From positions 62,001 through 126,000 of the forward strand of contig JBLWZN010000004.1 of assembly GCA_048266425.1 (NCBI GenBank): 64,000 bases of DNA. The letters run 5' to 3'. This document shows positions 26,016-35,564 of the stretch, one piece after another (the stretch's first letter is position 1; each line of letters begins with the position of its first letter). The translations under genes and the position numbers were made by a program. The notes under the pieces are model-generated. The model was not told the DNA's origin. It saw only the letters and a program-made list of their open reading frames with translations, and searched no databases. This DNA is from Cerina sp048266425 (GTDB taxonomy: Bacteria; Bacteroidota; Bacteroidia; Flavobacteriales; Flavobacteriaceae).

Positions 26016-28127
26016 ATGGCAGAAAAAATTAGAAAAAGCGTCTATCTATTTCTATTAGTGCTTTGCAATATGAGTTTAAATGCTCAAGTTGAACTATATA
26101 TATCCCCTGCGGGGAATGATTTAAACCCCGGCACCATAGAACAGCCATTTGCATCATTAACGGCCGCTCGAGATGCGATAAGGGAATATAAAAAGGAACA
26201 TGCCCTACCAGTTCCTTTTATTGTTACAATTGCAAATGGCACCTATACAATGAAAGAACCTTTTGTTTTAACGCATGAAGATAATGGCACTCCTGACCTT
26301 CCAATTATATATAAAGCCGAAAAAGGAGCTACACCAGTTTTTAGCGGAGGAAAAAAGATAAGTGGATTTACTGTAAATGAAAATGGTGTTTGGGAAGCAA
26401 AAATACCGGAAAGCAGTTACTATAAATGGAGATTTGACCAGCTTTATGTTAACAATAAAAGAGCAACCCTTGCTCGAACTCCAAACGAAGGATTTTTGAA
26501 AATAGATAGCATAAAGGAAAATGTTTGGGAGAGAGGGACAGGACGGGCAGCTGAAAAAGCCCAACAAGTACTAAAGTTTGATAATGAAAATTTTAAATTC
26601 ATACAAAACCTTAACGATGATGATTTAAACCTTATACGTTTCCGAGCTTACCATAAATGGGATTTCACAATTAGACATATTGACAAAATTGATAAAGATA
26701 GCTTGGCTTTATTCACTTCCGGAGAAGGAATGAAACCATGGAATCCTTTAAAAAAAAATGATCGCATTGTTTTTGAAAATTATAAGGCTGCTTTAGATTC
26801 AGTTGGTGAATGGTTTCTTAACAATAATGGCATATTGTCATACATACCTCTACCCGGACAAACTCTAGAAAATACAGAAATAATAGCACCTGTGCTAGAA
26901 AATTTAATCTATGTTGAAGGCGATATATCTAATAATAAATTTGTAGAGTATATCAAATTTGAAGGAATTACATTTAAGTATTGTCATTATCGTATACCTC
27001 AAACTGGTTTTGAGCCAAATCAGGCAGCAACAGAAATTCCTTCAGCCATAATGCTCGAAGGAGCAAGAAATATCACTTTCTCTAATTGTGAGATTGCACA
27101 TACAGGGCAACATGCCTTGTGGTTTGGTAAAGGTTGTAGCAATTCCCTCGTAAGCGGTTGCTATATTCACAATATAGGAGGTGGAGGTATTTATTTGGGT
27201 GATGTAGCTGCATTGGACGGTTTTGAACATACCCATCATATCAAATTGGATAATAACATTATTCAATCAGGAGGTCAAGAATTTCCGCCTGCGGTAGGAA
27301 TATGGGTTGGGCACAGTTCGGATAATGAAATTACGCATAATGATATTGGGAATTTTTACTATACAGGTATATCGGTAGGATGGGTTTGGGGCTATGCACC
27401 AAGTCTCGCCAAAAGAAATAAAATTACCTACAATCATATTCATCATATTGGTTGGGACTTATTAAGTGATATGGCCGCCGTTTATACCTTGGGCAAATCA
27501 GAAGGGACTATTGTCAGCAACAATGTCATACATCATGTACATGCGTATTCCTATGGAGGATGGGGATTATACCCAGATGAAGGCTCCTCCGATATTGTAA
27601 TGGAAAACAATCTCGTATATTGCACCAAAACTGGGGGATTCCACCAACATTATGGCAAAAACAACGCCATAAAAAATAATATTTTTGCCTATGCAAAAAT
27701 GTACCAAGCACAATGTACAAGAGTAGAAGAACATCGCTCATTTAATTTTAGCAATAATATTTTAGTTTTTGACAGAGGTGTTGTCTTAAATGGAGCTTGG
27801 AATAAAATTGACATTCTCATGGACAATAACCTCTACTGGAATACAGGAGGTAATACTTATGATTTTAATGGAAATTCCTTTGAGGAATGGCAAAAAACAG
27901 AACACGATATCAATAGCATTATAGAGAATCCAAATTTTATTGATGCCCCTAATTTTAACTTTAAATTTAAAAATAAGAAGAGTATTCGAAAAATAGATTT
28001 CAAACTTTTTGACTATTCAAAAGCAGGGGTTTATGGAAACAGCGAATGGTTAAAAAAAGCCCTATTGCCCAACAGTATTATTACCGATTTCAATAAAGCC
28101 GTAGAGCAAAATATGAAAAGGGATTAG
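26016..28127 (+). CDS. Exported right-handed beta-helix glycoside hydrolase-like protein
   Basis: 703 residues with a signal peptide (ending SLNAQ), then VELYISPAGNDLNPGTIEQPFASLTAARDAI, the standard opening of pectate-lyase-like beta-helix glycosidases, and a long run of short Asn/Ile-rich coils (NNIIQSGGQEF, DNEITHNDIGNF, KNNIFAY). RFDQLYVNNKRATLARTPN suggests the GH141/GH120 relatives (GH141 includes alpha-L-fucosidase). The gene is visibly more AT-rich than its neighbours, pointing to transfer. It lies 1.4 kb after the GH29 remnant, so a fucan-type locus may once have stood here. Exact family unproven. Confidence 0.78.
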   Translation: MAEKIRKSVYLFLLVLCNMSLNAQVELYISPAGNDLNPGTIEQPFASLTAARDAIREYKKEHALPVPFIVTIANGTYTMKEPFVLTHEDNGTPDLPIIYKAEKGATPVFSGGKKISGFTVNENGVWEAKIPESSYYKWRFDQLYVNNKRATLARTPNEGFLKIDSIKENVWERGTGRAAEKAQQVLKFDNENFKFIQNLNDDDLNLIRFRAYHKWDFTIRHIDKIDKDSLALFTSGEGMKPWNPLKKNDRIVFENYKAALDSVGEWFLNNNGILSYIPLPGQTLENTEIIAPVLENLIYVEGDISNNKFVEYIKFEGITFKYCHYRIPQTGFEPNQAATEIPSAIMLEGARNITFSNCEIAHTGQHALWFGKGCSNSLVSGCYIHNIGGGGIYLGDVAALDGFEHTHHIKLDNNIIQSGGQEFPPAVGIWVGHSSDNEITHNDIGNFYYTGISVGWVWGYAPSLAKRNKITYNHIHHIGWDLLSDMAAVYTLGKSEGTIVSNNVIHHVHAYSYGGWGLYPDEGSSDIVMENNLVYCTKTGGFHQHYGKNNAIKNNIFAYAKMYQAQCTRVEEHRSFNFSNNILVFDRGVVLNGAWNKIDILMDNNLYWNTGGNTYDFNGNSFEEWQKTEHDINSIIENPNFIDAPNFNFKFKNKKSIRKIDFKLFDYSKAGVYGNSEWLKKALLPNSIITDFNKAVEQNMKRD

Positions 28128-28787
28128 TATCGACACGAACTTTCAAAGAGCCTCAAATTTAATCTTCCAGTGAAAAATTAAAGGTAGCTGCAAACAAGCT
28201 CTTAAATGTTTTAGAGAATAATTTGTAACCTTATAAACTAGCATTTGTCAACCAAGTAAAGGCCTTTCCCCGTGACTAGCGGAGTGCGCTTCCGACACCA
28301 ATCGGGAATTCTCCGGATACGGATTTCACATACGGTGTTTCTTTAATCCTCAATATGGTCGCTCTTCCTGCCGACCATAGCTATTCCTTACTTTATAAAT
28401 TAGCCAGGCCAAGACTTTCCCCATACAATCAGCTTTTGGCTTTTTAAAATGTTCCAACATCAAGGTAAACCTCATGTCCCTAACGCTGGCATGTGTATTC
28501 ACCCGATATTCAAGGGGGTTCAGAAAAGAAATTGGCATACTATCGGGAGTTTGTATCGGGTTGCCCCAACGCTAAATGCAGAGGCAAACGTTCTGCCGAC
28601 GTACTGTGGAGCAATAAGAAGAACCGGCGACCTGGATGGGAAAAACCGATTTTGTCGGTGAAGTATTTTATACATATCTTGGACATTCAGTGGACCATTG
28701 GAATCTTGATTATATAGATATGCTAAATCAATCGATTATCTGGCTCGTTCGCAATAACAATTAGTAACCTTAAATTATTATACTGAC
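28128..28787. other. 660-bp gene-poor scar with atypical GC-richer core
   Basis: No intact gene. The core (about 28255-28680) is richer in GC than the flanks and has short frames on both strands, such as a minus-strand 62-codon frame with RDMRFTLMLEHFKKP and a plus-strand frame with KKNRRPGWEKPILSV. None could be matched to a family. The sequence style (conserved-looking but broken, foreign composition) suggests a decayed mobile element such as an insertion sequence or intron. Identification remains open. Confidence 0.35.
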
Positions 28788-30254
28788 ATGACACGAGTTT
28801 TAATCATTTTAACTGCATTCATTTTCACCCTGAACTTGTATTCCCAAGAACTATATATAGGTACATCCGAGGTAGATATTACGCCAAAGTTGCCAGTGGC
28901 CCTGGGGGGGCAATTTCATCTACGAATAGCCAATGAGATAAGTACCCCGCTCACTGCCAATATTATTGCATTGGAATCCAGGAATGGTAAGAACAGTCTG
29001 GATATGGCCATTTTTGTGTCCTGTGATCTGGTAGGTATTCCCAATCAAGTGTGGAATATGGTGAGACAAGAAGTGAAAAAAAGAATTCCTGGATTTAGTG
29101 TGGATAAGATCGTCATTAATGCGACACACTCCCACACAACCCCTGTTTTAAATGATACCTCTGATAAGGCCCCGTTTATTTATAAGATACCGGAAAAAGG
29201 GGTTACCCAGGTAGCGGAATATAGATTGTTTTTGGTCGGCAAAATTGCAACGGGCATTATAACCGCCTGGGAAAAAAGGGTAGAAGGCAAAATGTCATGG
29301 GGTCAACGACGGGCAGCGATACCTTACAACCGACGAGTGGTATATAAAGATGGAGAGGCGGTGATGTATGGAACTTCGGATACGCCTAAATTTAATAATA
29401 TCGAGGGATATGAGGATCACGATGTGCATTCCTTGTTTTTTTGGAATAGTTCCGATAAGTTATTGGGAATGGCCATCGAAGTAGCCTGTCCAGCGCAGGA
29501 AGTGGAAGGAGATACAAGGATAGATGCAGATTACTGGCACCCGGTACGAGAAAAGCTGAAAAAGCGGTTTGGTGATGGTGTGATTATTGCCGGGTTGATC
29601 GGTGCGGCCGGAGATCAGTCCCCGCACCCAATTTATCGCAAAAAGGCCCTCGAAAGAATGCGAGAATTAAGCAACACCAGTCGGATGGAAGACATAGCAC
29701 AACGAATTGAGGAGGCGGTAGTGTGGACATACAATGCGGTAGAAGGGGATAAACATGAAGACGTGGTATTAGAACATGAAGTTCGAAGTATAGAATTGCC
29801 AATGCGAATAATTACAGTGGATGAATACCTAGAATCGATGCGTATATCTAACGAAGCGGCCGATCAAATTGCTAAAGATCCAGCTATGGCCGATAAGGTG
29901 AATACCCGTATGACCTGGTATGGCGATATCGTGAAGCGGTACGAAGCGCAGAAAAAGAATCCCAATCCTCAGTATGATACAGAGATTCATGTGATCCGTC
30001 TAGGAGATATCGTGGTGTGTACCAACCAATTTGAACTCTTCACGGACTATGGAATTCAAATGCAATCCAGAAGCAAGGCCCTCCAAACCATAGTGGTCCA
30101 ACTGGCTGGCCCCGGCACCTATTTGCCCACTTCCAAAGCAGTTAGAGGCGGTGGCTACAGTGCAGTGTGCCAGAGCAATGCAGTGGGTCCAGATGGTGGG
30201 GCTATTTTAGTGGAAGAGACCTTGAAGCTGATCAACAGGATGTGGGAAGAATAA
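28788..30254 (+). CDS. Exported neutral ceramidase-like hydrolase
   Basis: 488 residues with a signal peptide (ending LYSQ). It begins YIGTSEVDITPKLPVALGG, the usual start of the neutral/alkaline non-lysosomal ceramidase fold, and has NATHSHTTPVL near residue 105 with the zinc-binding His pair. GLIGAAGDQSPHP in the middle holds another conserved region. It is shorter than true ceramidases (about 650-700 residues), lacking the C-terminal Ig-like domain, so it may act on other amides. It precedes the CxxCH dehydrogenase by 158 bp. Confidence 0.85.
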   Translation: MTRVLIILTAFIFTLNLYSQELYIGTSEVDITPKLPVALGGQFHLRIANEISTPLTANIIALESRNGKNSLDMAIFVSCDLVGIPNQVWNMVRQEVKKRIPGFSVDKIVINATHSHTTPVLNDTSDKAPFIYKIPEKGVTQVAEYRLFLVGKIATGIITAWEKRVEGKMSWGQRRAAIPYNRRVVYKDGEAVMYGTSDTPKFNNIEGYEDHDVHSLFFWNSSDKLLGMAIEVACPAQEVEGDTRIDADYWHPVREKLKKRFGDGVIIAGLIGAAGDQSPHPIYRKKALERMRELSNTSRMEDIAQRIEEAVVWTYNAVEGDKHEDVVLEHEVRSIELPMRIITVDEYLESMRISNEAADQIAKDPAMADKVNTRMTWYGDIVKRYEAQKKNPNPQYDTEIHVIRLGDIVVCTNQFELFTDYGIQMQSRSKALQTIVVQLAGPGTYLPTSKAVRGGGYSAVCQSNAVGPDGGAILVEETLKLINRMWEE

Positions 30255-30412
30255 GTTTATAAAGGGTTAATTTGATATTAGGTTTTTCTGAAAAGATCAA
30301 GTCAACCAAATTCACGTGCAGAAATTTCCCCCATTGGTGTGGGATTAGGGAGGTGGAACTGACGAATTTATAGGTTTCCAAAAAATACGAAAAATAAAAA
30401 GACCCTAAATAA

Positions 30413-33400
30413 ATGAACTGCACATACATAAATACCACCTTTATTCTTTGTACTGGAATACTATTGATATCCTGTAATCAAACCAAGATAGAGTACTACA
30501 AAGGTGCCGTACCACCCAAGGATGGAGCAGCAACCTATGAGGTAGCCGAAGGATTTAAAGCGGAACTCGTTGCGAGCGAGCCGTTGATATCCGATCCAGT
30601 CGATATGGCGGTCGATGAGAACGGATTGATGTATGTTGTAGAGATGTCCGGGTACCCAACCGACAATAGCCATACTGGCAAGATCAAAATATTGAAAGAC
30701 AAAGACGGTGATGGGGTGATGGATGAAAGTATATTGTTCGCGGACCAACTGATGTTTCCCAATGGGGTAATGCCATGGAAGAAAGGTATCATGGTGACCG
30801 ATGCGCCCCATGTGCTGTATCTGGAAGATTCCGATGGGGATGGTCATGCCGACGTACGGGATACGATTTTAACCGGATTTTCTTTATCCAATCCCCATGT
30901 CAATGTGAATAATCCTATTTATGGATTGGACAATTGGATATACTTATCGCATTATGGCCGGATAGGTACCCGAAAATATGAAGATGAGTTTGGAGATCAA
31001 GGCGAAAAAATACGGTTTTGGGATGACCAAGACGGCCCCTCTTTACCCCAAAATGCAAATAGTAGGAATGTACGATTTAAGACGGATGGGAAAAGTCTGG
31101 AGATGTTATCAGAGAAAGGGCAGTTTGGCCACACCTTTGATGAATGGGGGCATCATTTTCTCACCCACAACCAGAACCACATTTATGAGGAAGTGATCAA
31201 TCCGCGCTATCTGCATCGCAATCCGGATGCGGTAATAAGTAAGGCCGCAGAAGATATTTCAGATCATGGCAATTCAACAGAAGTTTTCCAAATCACGACA
31301 CATCCGGATCGGCAACTATTTACACCGGTTGGATTGACGACCTCCAGCAGTGGGCTGACTTATTATACAGGTGGTTTATTCCCACCTCCCTATAATCGGG
31401 CCGTCACATTTGTGTGTGAATCGGTAAGCAATCTGGTCCATTCAGATCGACTCACTGACAACGGTGCTACCTTTAAGGCGAGTCGAATAGAAGCCGGAAA
31501 GGAATTTATGGCTTCAAAGGATTCCTGGGCACGCCCGGTGAATACATATATTGGTCCCGACGGCGCTTTGTATGTATTGGACTATTATCGCCGGATCATA
31601 GAACATCCGGAGTGGATGTCGGACGAGGCAATCGAAGCGGGTGATTTATATGATGGTCACAATATGGGTCGGATATACCGAATCAGTCCCAAAGGCACTC
31701 TCCCGGCAGAATGGACGAAAGGTCTCGATCTGGGTAAGAGTTCAAGCGAAGATTTGGTCAACTATCTAAGTAACACGAATCGATGGTGGCGAACCCATGC
31801 ACAGCGATTGCTTGTCGATCGAAAAGATCGATCAATCGTATCTGTATTGAAAAAAGAAGTGCGTCAGGGAAAGAATGAATTGGGTCGTTTACATGCTCTT
31901 TGGACCCTCGAAGGAATGGGTGAATTGAAAATGGAAGATATCAAAGCCAGTTTAAGGGATCCATCCGCTGGTATCAGGGAAAATGCCATTCGATTGGCGG
32001 AACGCTATCTGGATGAAAACAAAGAATTGCAAGAAACACTATATGAAATGGCGGATGATCCATTTGATAAGGTTCGTTTCCAATTGCTTAGTACTTTGGG
32101 AGATTTGGAAAACGATAAAGCGCAAACCATACGGGAAGAAATATTATTCCATGACATAGGAGACGAATGGGTTCAATGGTCTGCATTGACAGCAAAAAGG
32201 CTGGATGTAGAAGGGTTGTTGCAAGAGACTATAAAACGAAGAAGCATCCGCCTTAGTTCAGGGGACGATGAGGAGACGCTTGAAAAGTATAACGCATTCA
32301 TAAGCCGTTTGACCGAGGTGTTGGGGGCCAGTAATGAGGATAAGCGAATAGTGTCATTGCTCAGAAAAGGAATGGCTGTCAAGTCAAACGATCCTAAGGT
32401 ACTTCAGTCGGCCATACTTAAAGGACTGGCCGTTGGAATTCGTCGGAATAAGGATAGAAATCGGATTTTGGCCAATGAGGTTCCAGGATTGATCAATGCC
32501 TTTTTTGAGCAACCTTCGGATAAAATCCGGGGCTATACCCAAAAGATATTAAAGGAAGTAAATGTCCCTGCATTCCCTGTTATAGAACAATCGATGTCAA
32601 GAGCCATATCAAAAGCCCAGGACAAAAGCAAGTTGGCCAGTTATCGATCCCAGATGCTGAATTATTTGGTATTAGGCGATCCTTCCAAATACGAATCGGA
32701 AATCCAAGCTCTGATTGTTCCTTCGGAAGATCCGGCTGTCCAAATAGCAGCTTTGGAGGTGTACGAAAAGATACCAGGAACTGGGGTATCGGCTTATGTG
32801 TTGAAGCATTGGGATAAAATGACGCCCAGGGTGCGGGATGCAGCCCTGAACACCTTTATGAGTGAAAATGATCGTGTCGTACTGTTGCTGAATGCACTGG
32901 AAAAAGGTGATATCCCAAAGTCGGAGCTAGGATGGTCCCGTATCGTCAATCTAAACCAACACCATGATGATGCACTCAGAAAACGGGCTCGGACCTATCT
33001 GGCAGAAGACAAGATAGGAGATGTAATAGCCAGCTATCAATCCTCATTGACTATACCAGGAGATAAGGAAAAAGGCTTGGAGGTTTACAAAACCCATTGT
33101 GCTATTTGTCATCAGGTACGAGGTGGGTTGGGTGTTAATTATGGGCCGGATTTGGGAACGGTACACAATTGGGAGTCCAAGGCTTTGTTGGCGAATATAT
33201 TGGATCCGGGAATGTCTATTGCACCAGGGTATGATTTGTGGGAGATCGAAATGAACAATGGGGATAAGATGCAAGGGGTGATCATCAGTGAGACCTCAAA
33301 TGCAATCGAACTAAGTACAGGGCCGAATTCGAAAAAAACGATCAATCGGCAAGAAATAAAGAATTTACAATCCATTCCGGGTATGTCTATGATGCCGGGA

Positions 33401-33490
33401 TTTGGTGGGGTGTTGAATAAGGAAGAAATCGCTGATTTAATTGCTTTTTTAAGGAGCAGTGAAAGGATAGCGCATTTAAATAAGGAATAA
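30413..33490 (+). CDS. PVC-type heme-binding CxxCH dehydrogenase, lipoprotein
   Basis: 1025-residue lipoprotein (lipobox LLISC near residue 21). Domains in order: a propeller dehydrogenase (about 40-430, with DMAVDENGLMYVVEMSGYP and TYIGPDGALYVLDYYRR), HEAT-like helical repeats (about 450-860), and a cytochrome c domain with CAICH near residue 896 and a Met-rich GMSMMPGFG likely giving the distal ligand. This is the layout named PVC-type heme-binding CxxCH proteins, frequent in Planctomycetota, Verrucomicrobiota and some Bacteroidota. It probably oxidises a sugar or polyol and passes electrons to the heme. A broken isomerase gene starts 2 bp after its stop. Confidence 0.93.
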   Translation: MNCTYINTTFILCTGILLISCNQTKIEYYKGAVPPKDGAATYEVAEGFKAELVASEPLISDPVDMAVDENGLMYVVEMSGYPTDNSHTGKIKILKDKDGDGVMDESILFADQLMFPNGVMPWKKGIMVTDAPHVLYLEDSDGDGHADVRDTILTGFSLSNPHVNVNNPIYGLDNWIYLSHYGRIGTRKYEDEFGDQGEKIRFWDDQDGPSLPQNANSRNVRFKTDGKSLEMLSEKGQFGHTFDEWGHHFLTHNQNHIYEEVINPRYLHRNPDAVISKAAEDISDHGNSTEVFQITTHPDRQLFTPVGLTTSSSGLTYYTGGLFPPPYNRAVTFVCESVSNLVHSDRLTDNGATFKASRIEAGKEFMASKDSWARPVNTYIGPDGALYVLDYYRRIIEHPEWMSDEAIEAGDLYDGHNMGRIYRISPKGTLPAEWTKGLDLGKSSSEDLVNYLSNTNRWWRTHAQRLLVDRKDRSIVSVLKKEVRQGKNELGRLHALWTLEGMGELKMEDIKASLRDPSAGIRENAIRLAERYLDENKELQETLYEMADDPFDKVRFQLLSTLGDLENDKAQTIREEILFHDIGDEWVQWSALTAKRLDVEGLLQETIKRRSIRLSSGDDEETLEKYNAFISRLTEVLGASNEDKRIVSLLRKGMAVKSNDPKVLQSAILKGLAVGIRRNKDRNRILANEVPGLINAFFEQPSDKIRGYTQKILKEVNVPAFPVIEQSMSRAISKAQDKSKLASYRSQMLNYLVLGDPSKYESEIQALIVPSEDPAVQIAALEVYEKIPGTGVSAYVLKHWDKMTPRVRDAALNTFMSENDRVVLLLNALEKGDIPKSELGWSRIVNLNQHHDDALRKRARTYLAEDKIGDVIASYQSSLTIPGDKEKGLEVYKTHCAICHQVRGGLGVNYGPDLGTVHNWESKALLANILDPGMSIAPGYDLWEIEMNNGDKMQGVIISETSNAIELSTGPNSKKTINRQEIKNLQSIPGMSMMPGFGGVLNKEEIADLIAFLRSSERIAHLNKE

Positions 33491-33491
33491 T

Positions 33492-33716
33492 ATGAACCGT
33501 TAAGACCTTTTAAGAAATGCGCTACTAGGCGGAGCCGACATGACAATGTATACAGGCCGGGCTTTATCCAACCATTCGAAGCATTTTGTCCCATCGAAAA
33601 CCAATGCTCCATTTAACAGGAAATTTTCACCGGACTTCAATATATTTAATGAAGGAGATGGAGCTAGTCTGGAAGAGCAGATCGAATGGGGTTATGAGCA
33701 GGGATTTAGTGCATGG
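33492..33716 (+). pseudogene. Broken hydroxypyruvate-isomerase-like TIM-barrel gene
   Basis: Starts two bases after the dehydrogenase stop and reads MNR*DLLRNALLGGA, where intact relatives typically have a Tat-like MNRRDxLRxALLGGA start: codon 4 is TAA. The same frame continues with FNRKFSPDFNIF and LEEQIEWGYEQGFSAWE, the first strand and helix of the isomerase barrel, and then stops matching at about 33716. About 75 codons remain of the usual 300 or so. It was the third gene of the ceramidase-dehydrogenase operon. Confidence 0.75.
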
Positions 33717-33768
33717 GAGAGTTTCTGGATCTCGGTCGATTTGGCAAGATGCCTCACAGAAAGGGAGT
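33716..33768 (+). pseudogene. Fragment of a second VOC-family gene
   Basis: This stretch matches the intact VOC gene at about 34707-34759 at roughly 43 of 50 positions. In the proper frame it gives EFLDLGRFGKMPHRKG against EFLDLSRFGEMPPQEG in the intact gene. It is joined directly to the isomerase remnant in another frame. After 33769 the similarity ends; 33770-34047 holds no recognised gene, apart from an unexplained open tail ending near 34038 (YSGMHDYFDETFLKAMDPG) that may be more debris. Confidence 0.7.
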
Positions 33769-34047
33769 TTTAATCGGGAATTATATTTTAAGAATAAACT
33801 GTGCATCATAAATGAAAAATTTACGAAATTTATAGAGCAATTCATTTGTGCCCTGGATAAGTAATTGGCATTTTGTAACTTTTCTAGTAAACAACGTGAT
33901 ACCGTTGCACCTTTTTCAAACCGTTCACCATCACCGGCTTTTACCTACAGCGGTATGCATGATTATTTCGATGAAACCTTTCTCAAGGCGATGGACCCTG
34001 GTCAAGGAAATTTCAGGACAGTAGTTGGAAACCAATAAAATAATATC

Positions 34048-34572
34048 ATGGACAAAGCAACCTCAAAAAAATTGGACATTATCATCCCTGCATACCGGAT
34101 GCATTCGCAAAGTTTTAAAAATGCCCTGGATGGTATTTCGGAAGAAGCCGCGTTGAAACGCATCGAAAATAATACAAACCATGTGGTATGGATGACGGGC
34201 AACCTGGTCAATTGCCGATATTGGGTAGGATCCTTGTTGGGCATAGCGGATAAAGATCCATACGAAGACTTGTTCAAAGAAGCCAGGACGTTGGATGTAA
34301 GCCTTGACTATCCCACACTGGAAGCATTAAAGAAAAGTTTCGCGACCATTTCACCAAAAGTGTACCAAAAATTGCTAACGGCAACCGACGGCCAATTAGA
34401 TCGACCCTTTTCATTTGGTATGAACATCCCGTTCGTCCCGGAAAATGTCCTGAACATGATCGGTATGTGCATCGGTAGGGAAGATTATCTCTTGGGGCAA
34501 ATAGGCCTGATGCGAAAGTTGCTCGGCCTAAAGGGAATGGCCTACGATATCGATGAAAATTTGAAGTTTTGA
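34048..34572 (+). CDS. DinB-like superfamily protein
   Basis: 174-residue four-helix-bundle protein. NNTNHVVWMTGNLVNCRYWVG carries the first conserved His of DinB-like metal sites, and the end, REDYLLGQIGLMRKLLG, is the typical last helix, though the usual second and third His are not all evident (the motif HxxxH is REDYL here). Members bind metal and act as thiol transferases or have unknown roles. It sits in front of the VOC gene on the same strand, possibly co-transcribed. Confidence 0.8.
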   Translation: MDKATSKKLDIIIPAYRMHSQSFKNALDGISEEAALKRIENNTNHVVWMTGNLVNCRYWVGSLLGIADKDPYEDLFKEARTLDVSLDYPTLEALKKSFATISPKVYQKLLTATDGQLDRPFSFGMNIPFVPENVLNMIGMCIGREDYLLGQIGLMRKLLGLKGMAYDIDENLKF

Positions 34573-34628
34573 GGCTTGAGAAAGGCTAAAAAACTTGTTG
34601 GGATTTATTAATCAAAAAAAATAGAATT

Positions 34629-35063
34629 ATGGCAACAGTAAATGCTTATTTGACTTTTGACGGAAACTGCGAGGCAGCTTTTAAATTTTACAGGTCCGCC
34701 TTCGGCGGAGAGTTTCTAGATCTCAGCCGATTTGGCGAGATGCCCCCACAGGAAGGGATGCCCGCCCTGTCAGAGGAGTTGAAAAATAGGATCATGCACG
34801 TAAGCCTGCCCATAAGCTCGGAAACCGTTTTGATGGGCAGCGACACCATGCCCGGCATGAGCCCGAAATTGGCCGTAGGCAATAATTTTTCCATTTCCAT
34901 AGGCGTAGGCTCCAAGGGAGAAGCCGATAAATTATGTGACGCCCTGTCGGCCGGGGGGAAAGTGACCATGCCTTTGGAGGTTACTTTTTGGGGCGCCTAC
35001 TTTGGAATGTGGACCGATAAATTTGGCATAAACTGGATGGTCAACTATGATATGCCCAAGTAA
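34629..35063 (+). CDS. VOC (glyoxalase/PhnB-like) family protein
   Basis: 144 residues. NAYLTFDGNCEAAFKFYRSAFGGEF is the first beta-alpha-beta unit of PhnB/3-demethylubiquinone methyltransferase-like VOC proteins, and WGAYFGMWTDKFGINWMVNYD is the usual C-terminal strand pair. Such proteins are dimers; their activities are mostly unknown. A fragment of a close paralogue lies about 1 kb upstream at 33716-33768. Last gene before the tRNA. Confidence 0.92.
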   Translation: MATVNAYLTFDGNCEAAFKFYRSAFGGEFLDLSRFGEMPPQEGMPALSEELKNRIMHVSLPISSETVLMGSDTMPGMSPKLAVGNNFSISIGVGSKGEADKLCDALSAGGKVTMPLEVTFWGAYFGMWTDKFGINWMVNYDMPK

Positions 35064-35194
35064 AGGTTTTTAGGAGCCAATATGGACGAGTGAAGAATGT
35101 GGAATTCTTCCTTTATAGATTGACCACAATATTTGCACAAACACAACAATTGGGCATAATCCGAGAAAAGCACGCCGAAAGCACGCTGAAAACT

Positions 35195-35226
35195 AAAAAA
35201 GGCAGCTACATTTTCATGTAACTGCC
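35195..35226 (-). terminator. Terminator of tRNA-Asn
   Basis: On the minus strand GGCAGTTACAT and its near-complement ATGTAGCTGCC form an 11-bp stem (one G-T type mismatch) with a GAAA-like loop, followed by six T. It starts 12 bp after the tRNA 3' end and is a standard Rho-independent terminator. Confidence 0.88.
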
Positions 35227-35237
35227 TGATTTATTAG

Positions 35238-35311
35238 CTCCTCCTCTTGGGCTCGAACCAAGGACCCTCTGATTAACAGTCAGATGCTCTAACCAGCTGA
35301 GCTAAGGAGGA
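35238..35311 (-). tRNA. tRNA-Asn (anticodon GTT)
   Basis: 74 bases. The minus strand folds as a cloverleaf: acceptor TCCTCCT/AGGAGGA with discriminator G, D arm TAGCTCAGCTGGTTAGAGCA, anticodon stem CTGA/TCAG around loop CTGTTAA with anticodon GTT, and T arm GGTTCGAGCC. CCA is not encoded. A clean promoter lies upstream and a terminator downstream, so it is a single-gene transcript. Confidence 0.97.
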
Positions 35312-35343
35312 ATATTGCTTTGCTTCTATCAGCTAAGCGGGTG

Positions 35344-35373
35344 CAAATATAAATGTTTTTTCAAATATCCCAA
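35344..35373 (-). promoter_or_regulatory. Promoter of tRNA-Asn
   Basis: On the minus strand TTG (35371-35373), 19 bases, then TATATTTG (35344-35351): an exact match to the Bacteroidota consensus TTG-N19-TAnnTTTG. Transcription should start near 35339, about 28 bases before the mature tRNA. No other gene is seen between here and rseP (35565). Confidence 0.9.
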
Positions 35374-35564
35374 ACCGTTGTACTCTATTTTAAGCAAAAT
35401 ATTGCCCAGAGATAATTACATTCTTTGGATAACCCGGCTTTTGGCCAGACCCCTAGCGCTCAGCGCCAATAAAAAAGGTCACATTTATTTACGCGATCGG
35501 ATGCGTCTTCCTTGATAGGATTTACCAAATTAGCGCTATGATTATGATAACAATTGAGCCCCGG

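Noticed and set aside
28350..28717. Several 60-75-codon frames inside the 660-bp scar
   Set aside because: They overlap on both strands and match no family; more likely decayed sequence than genes.
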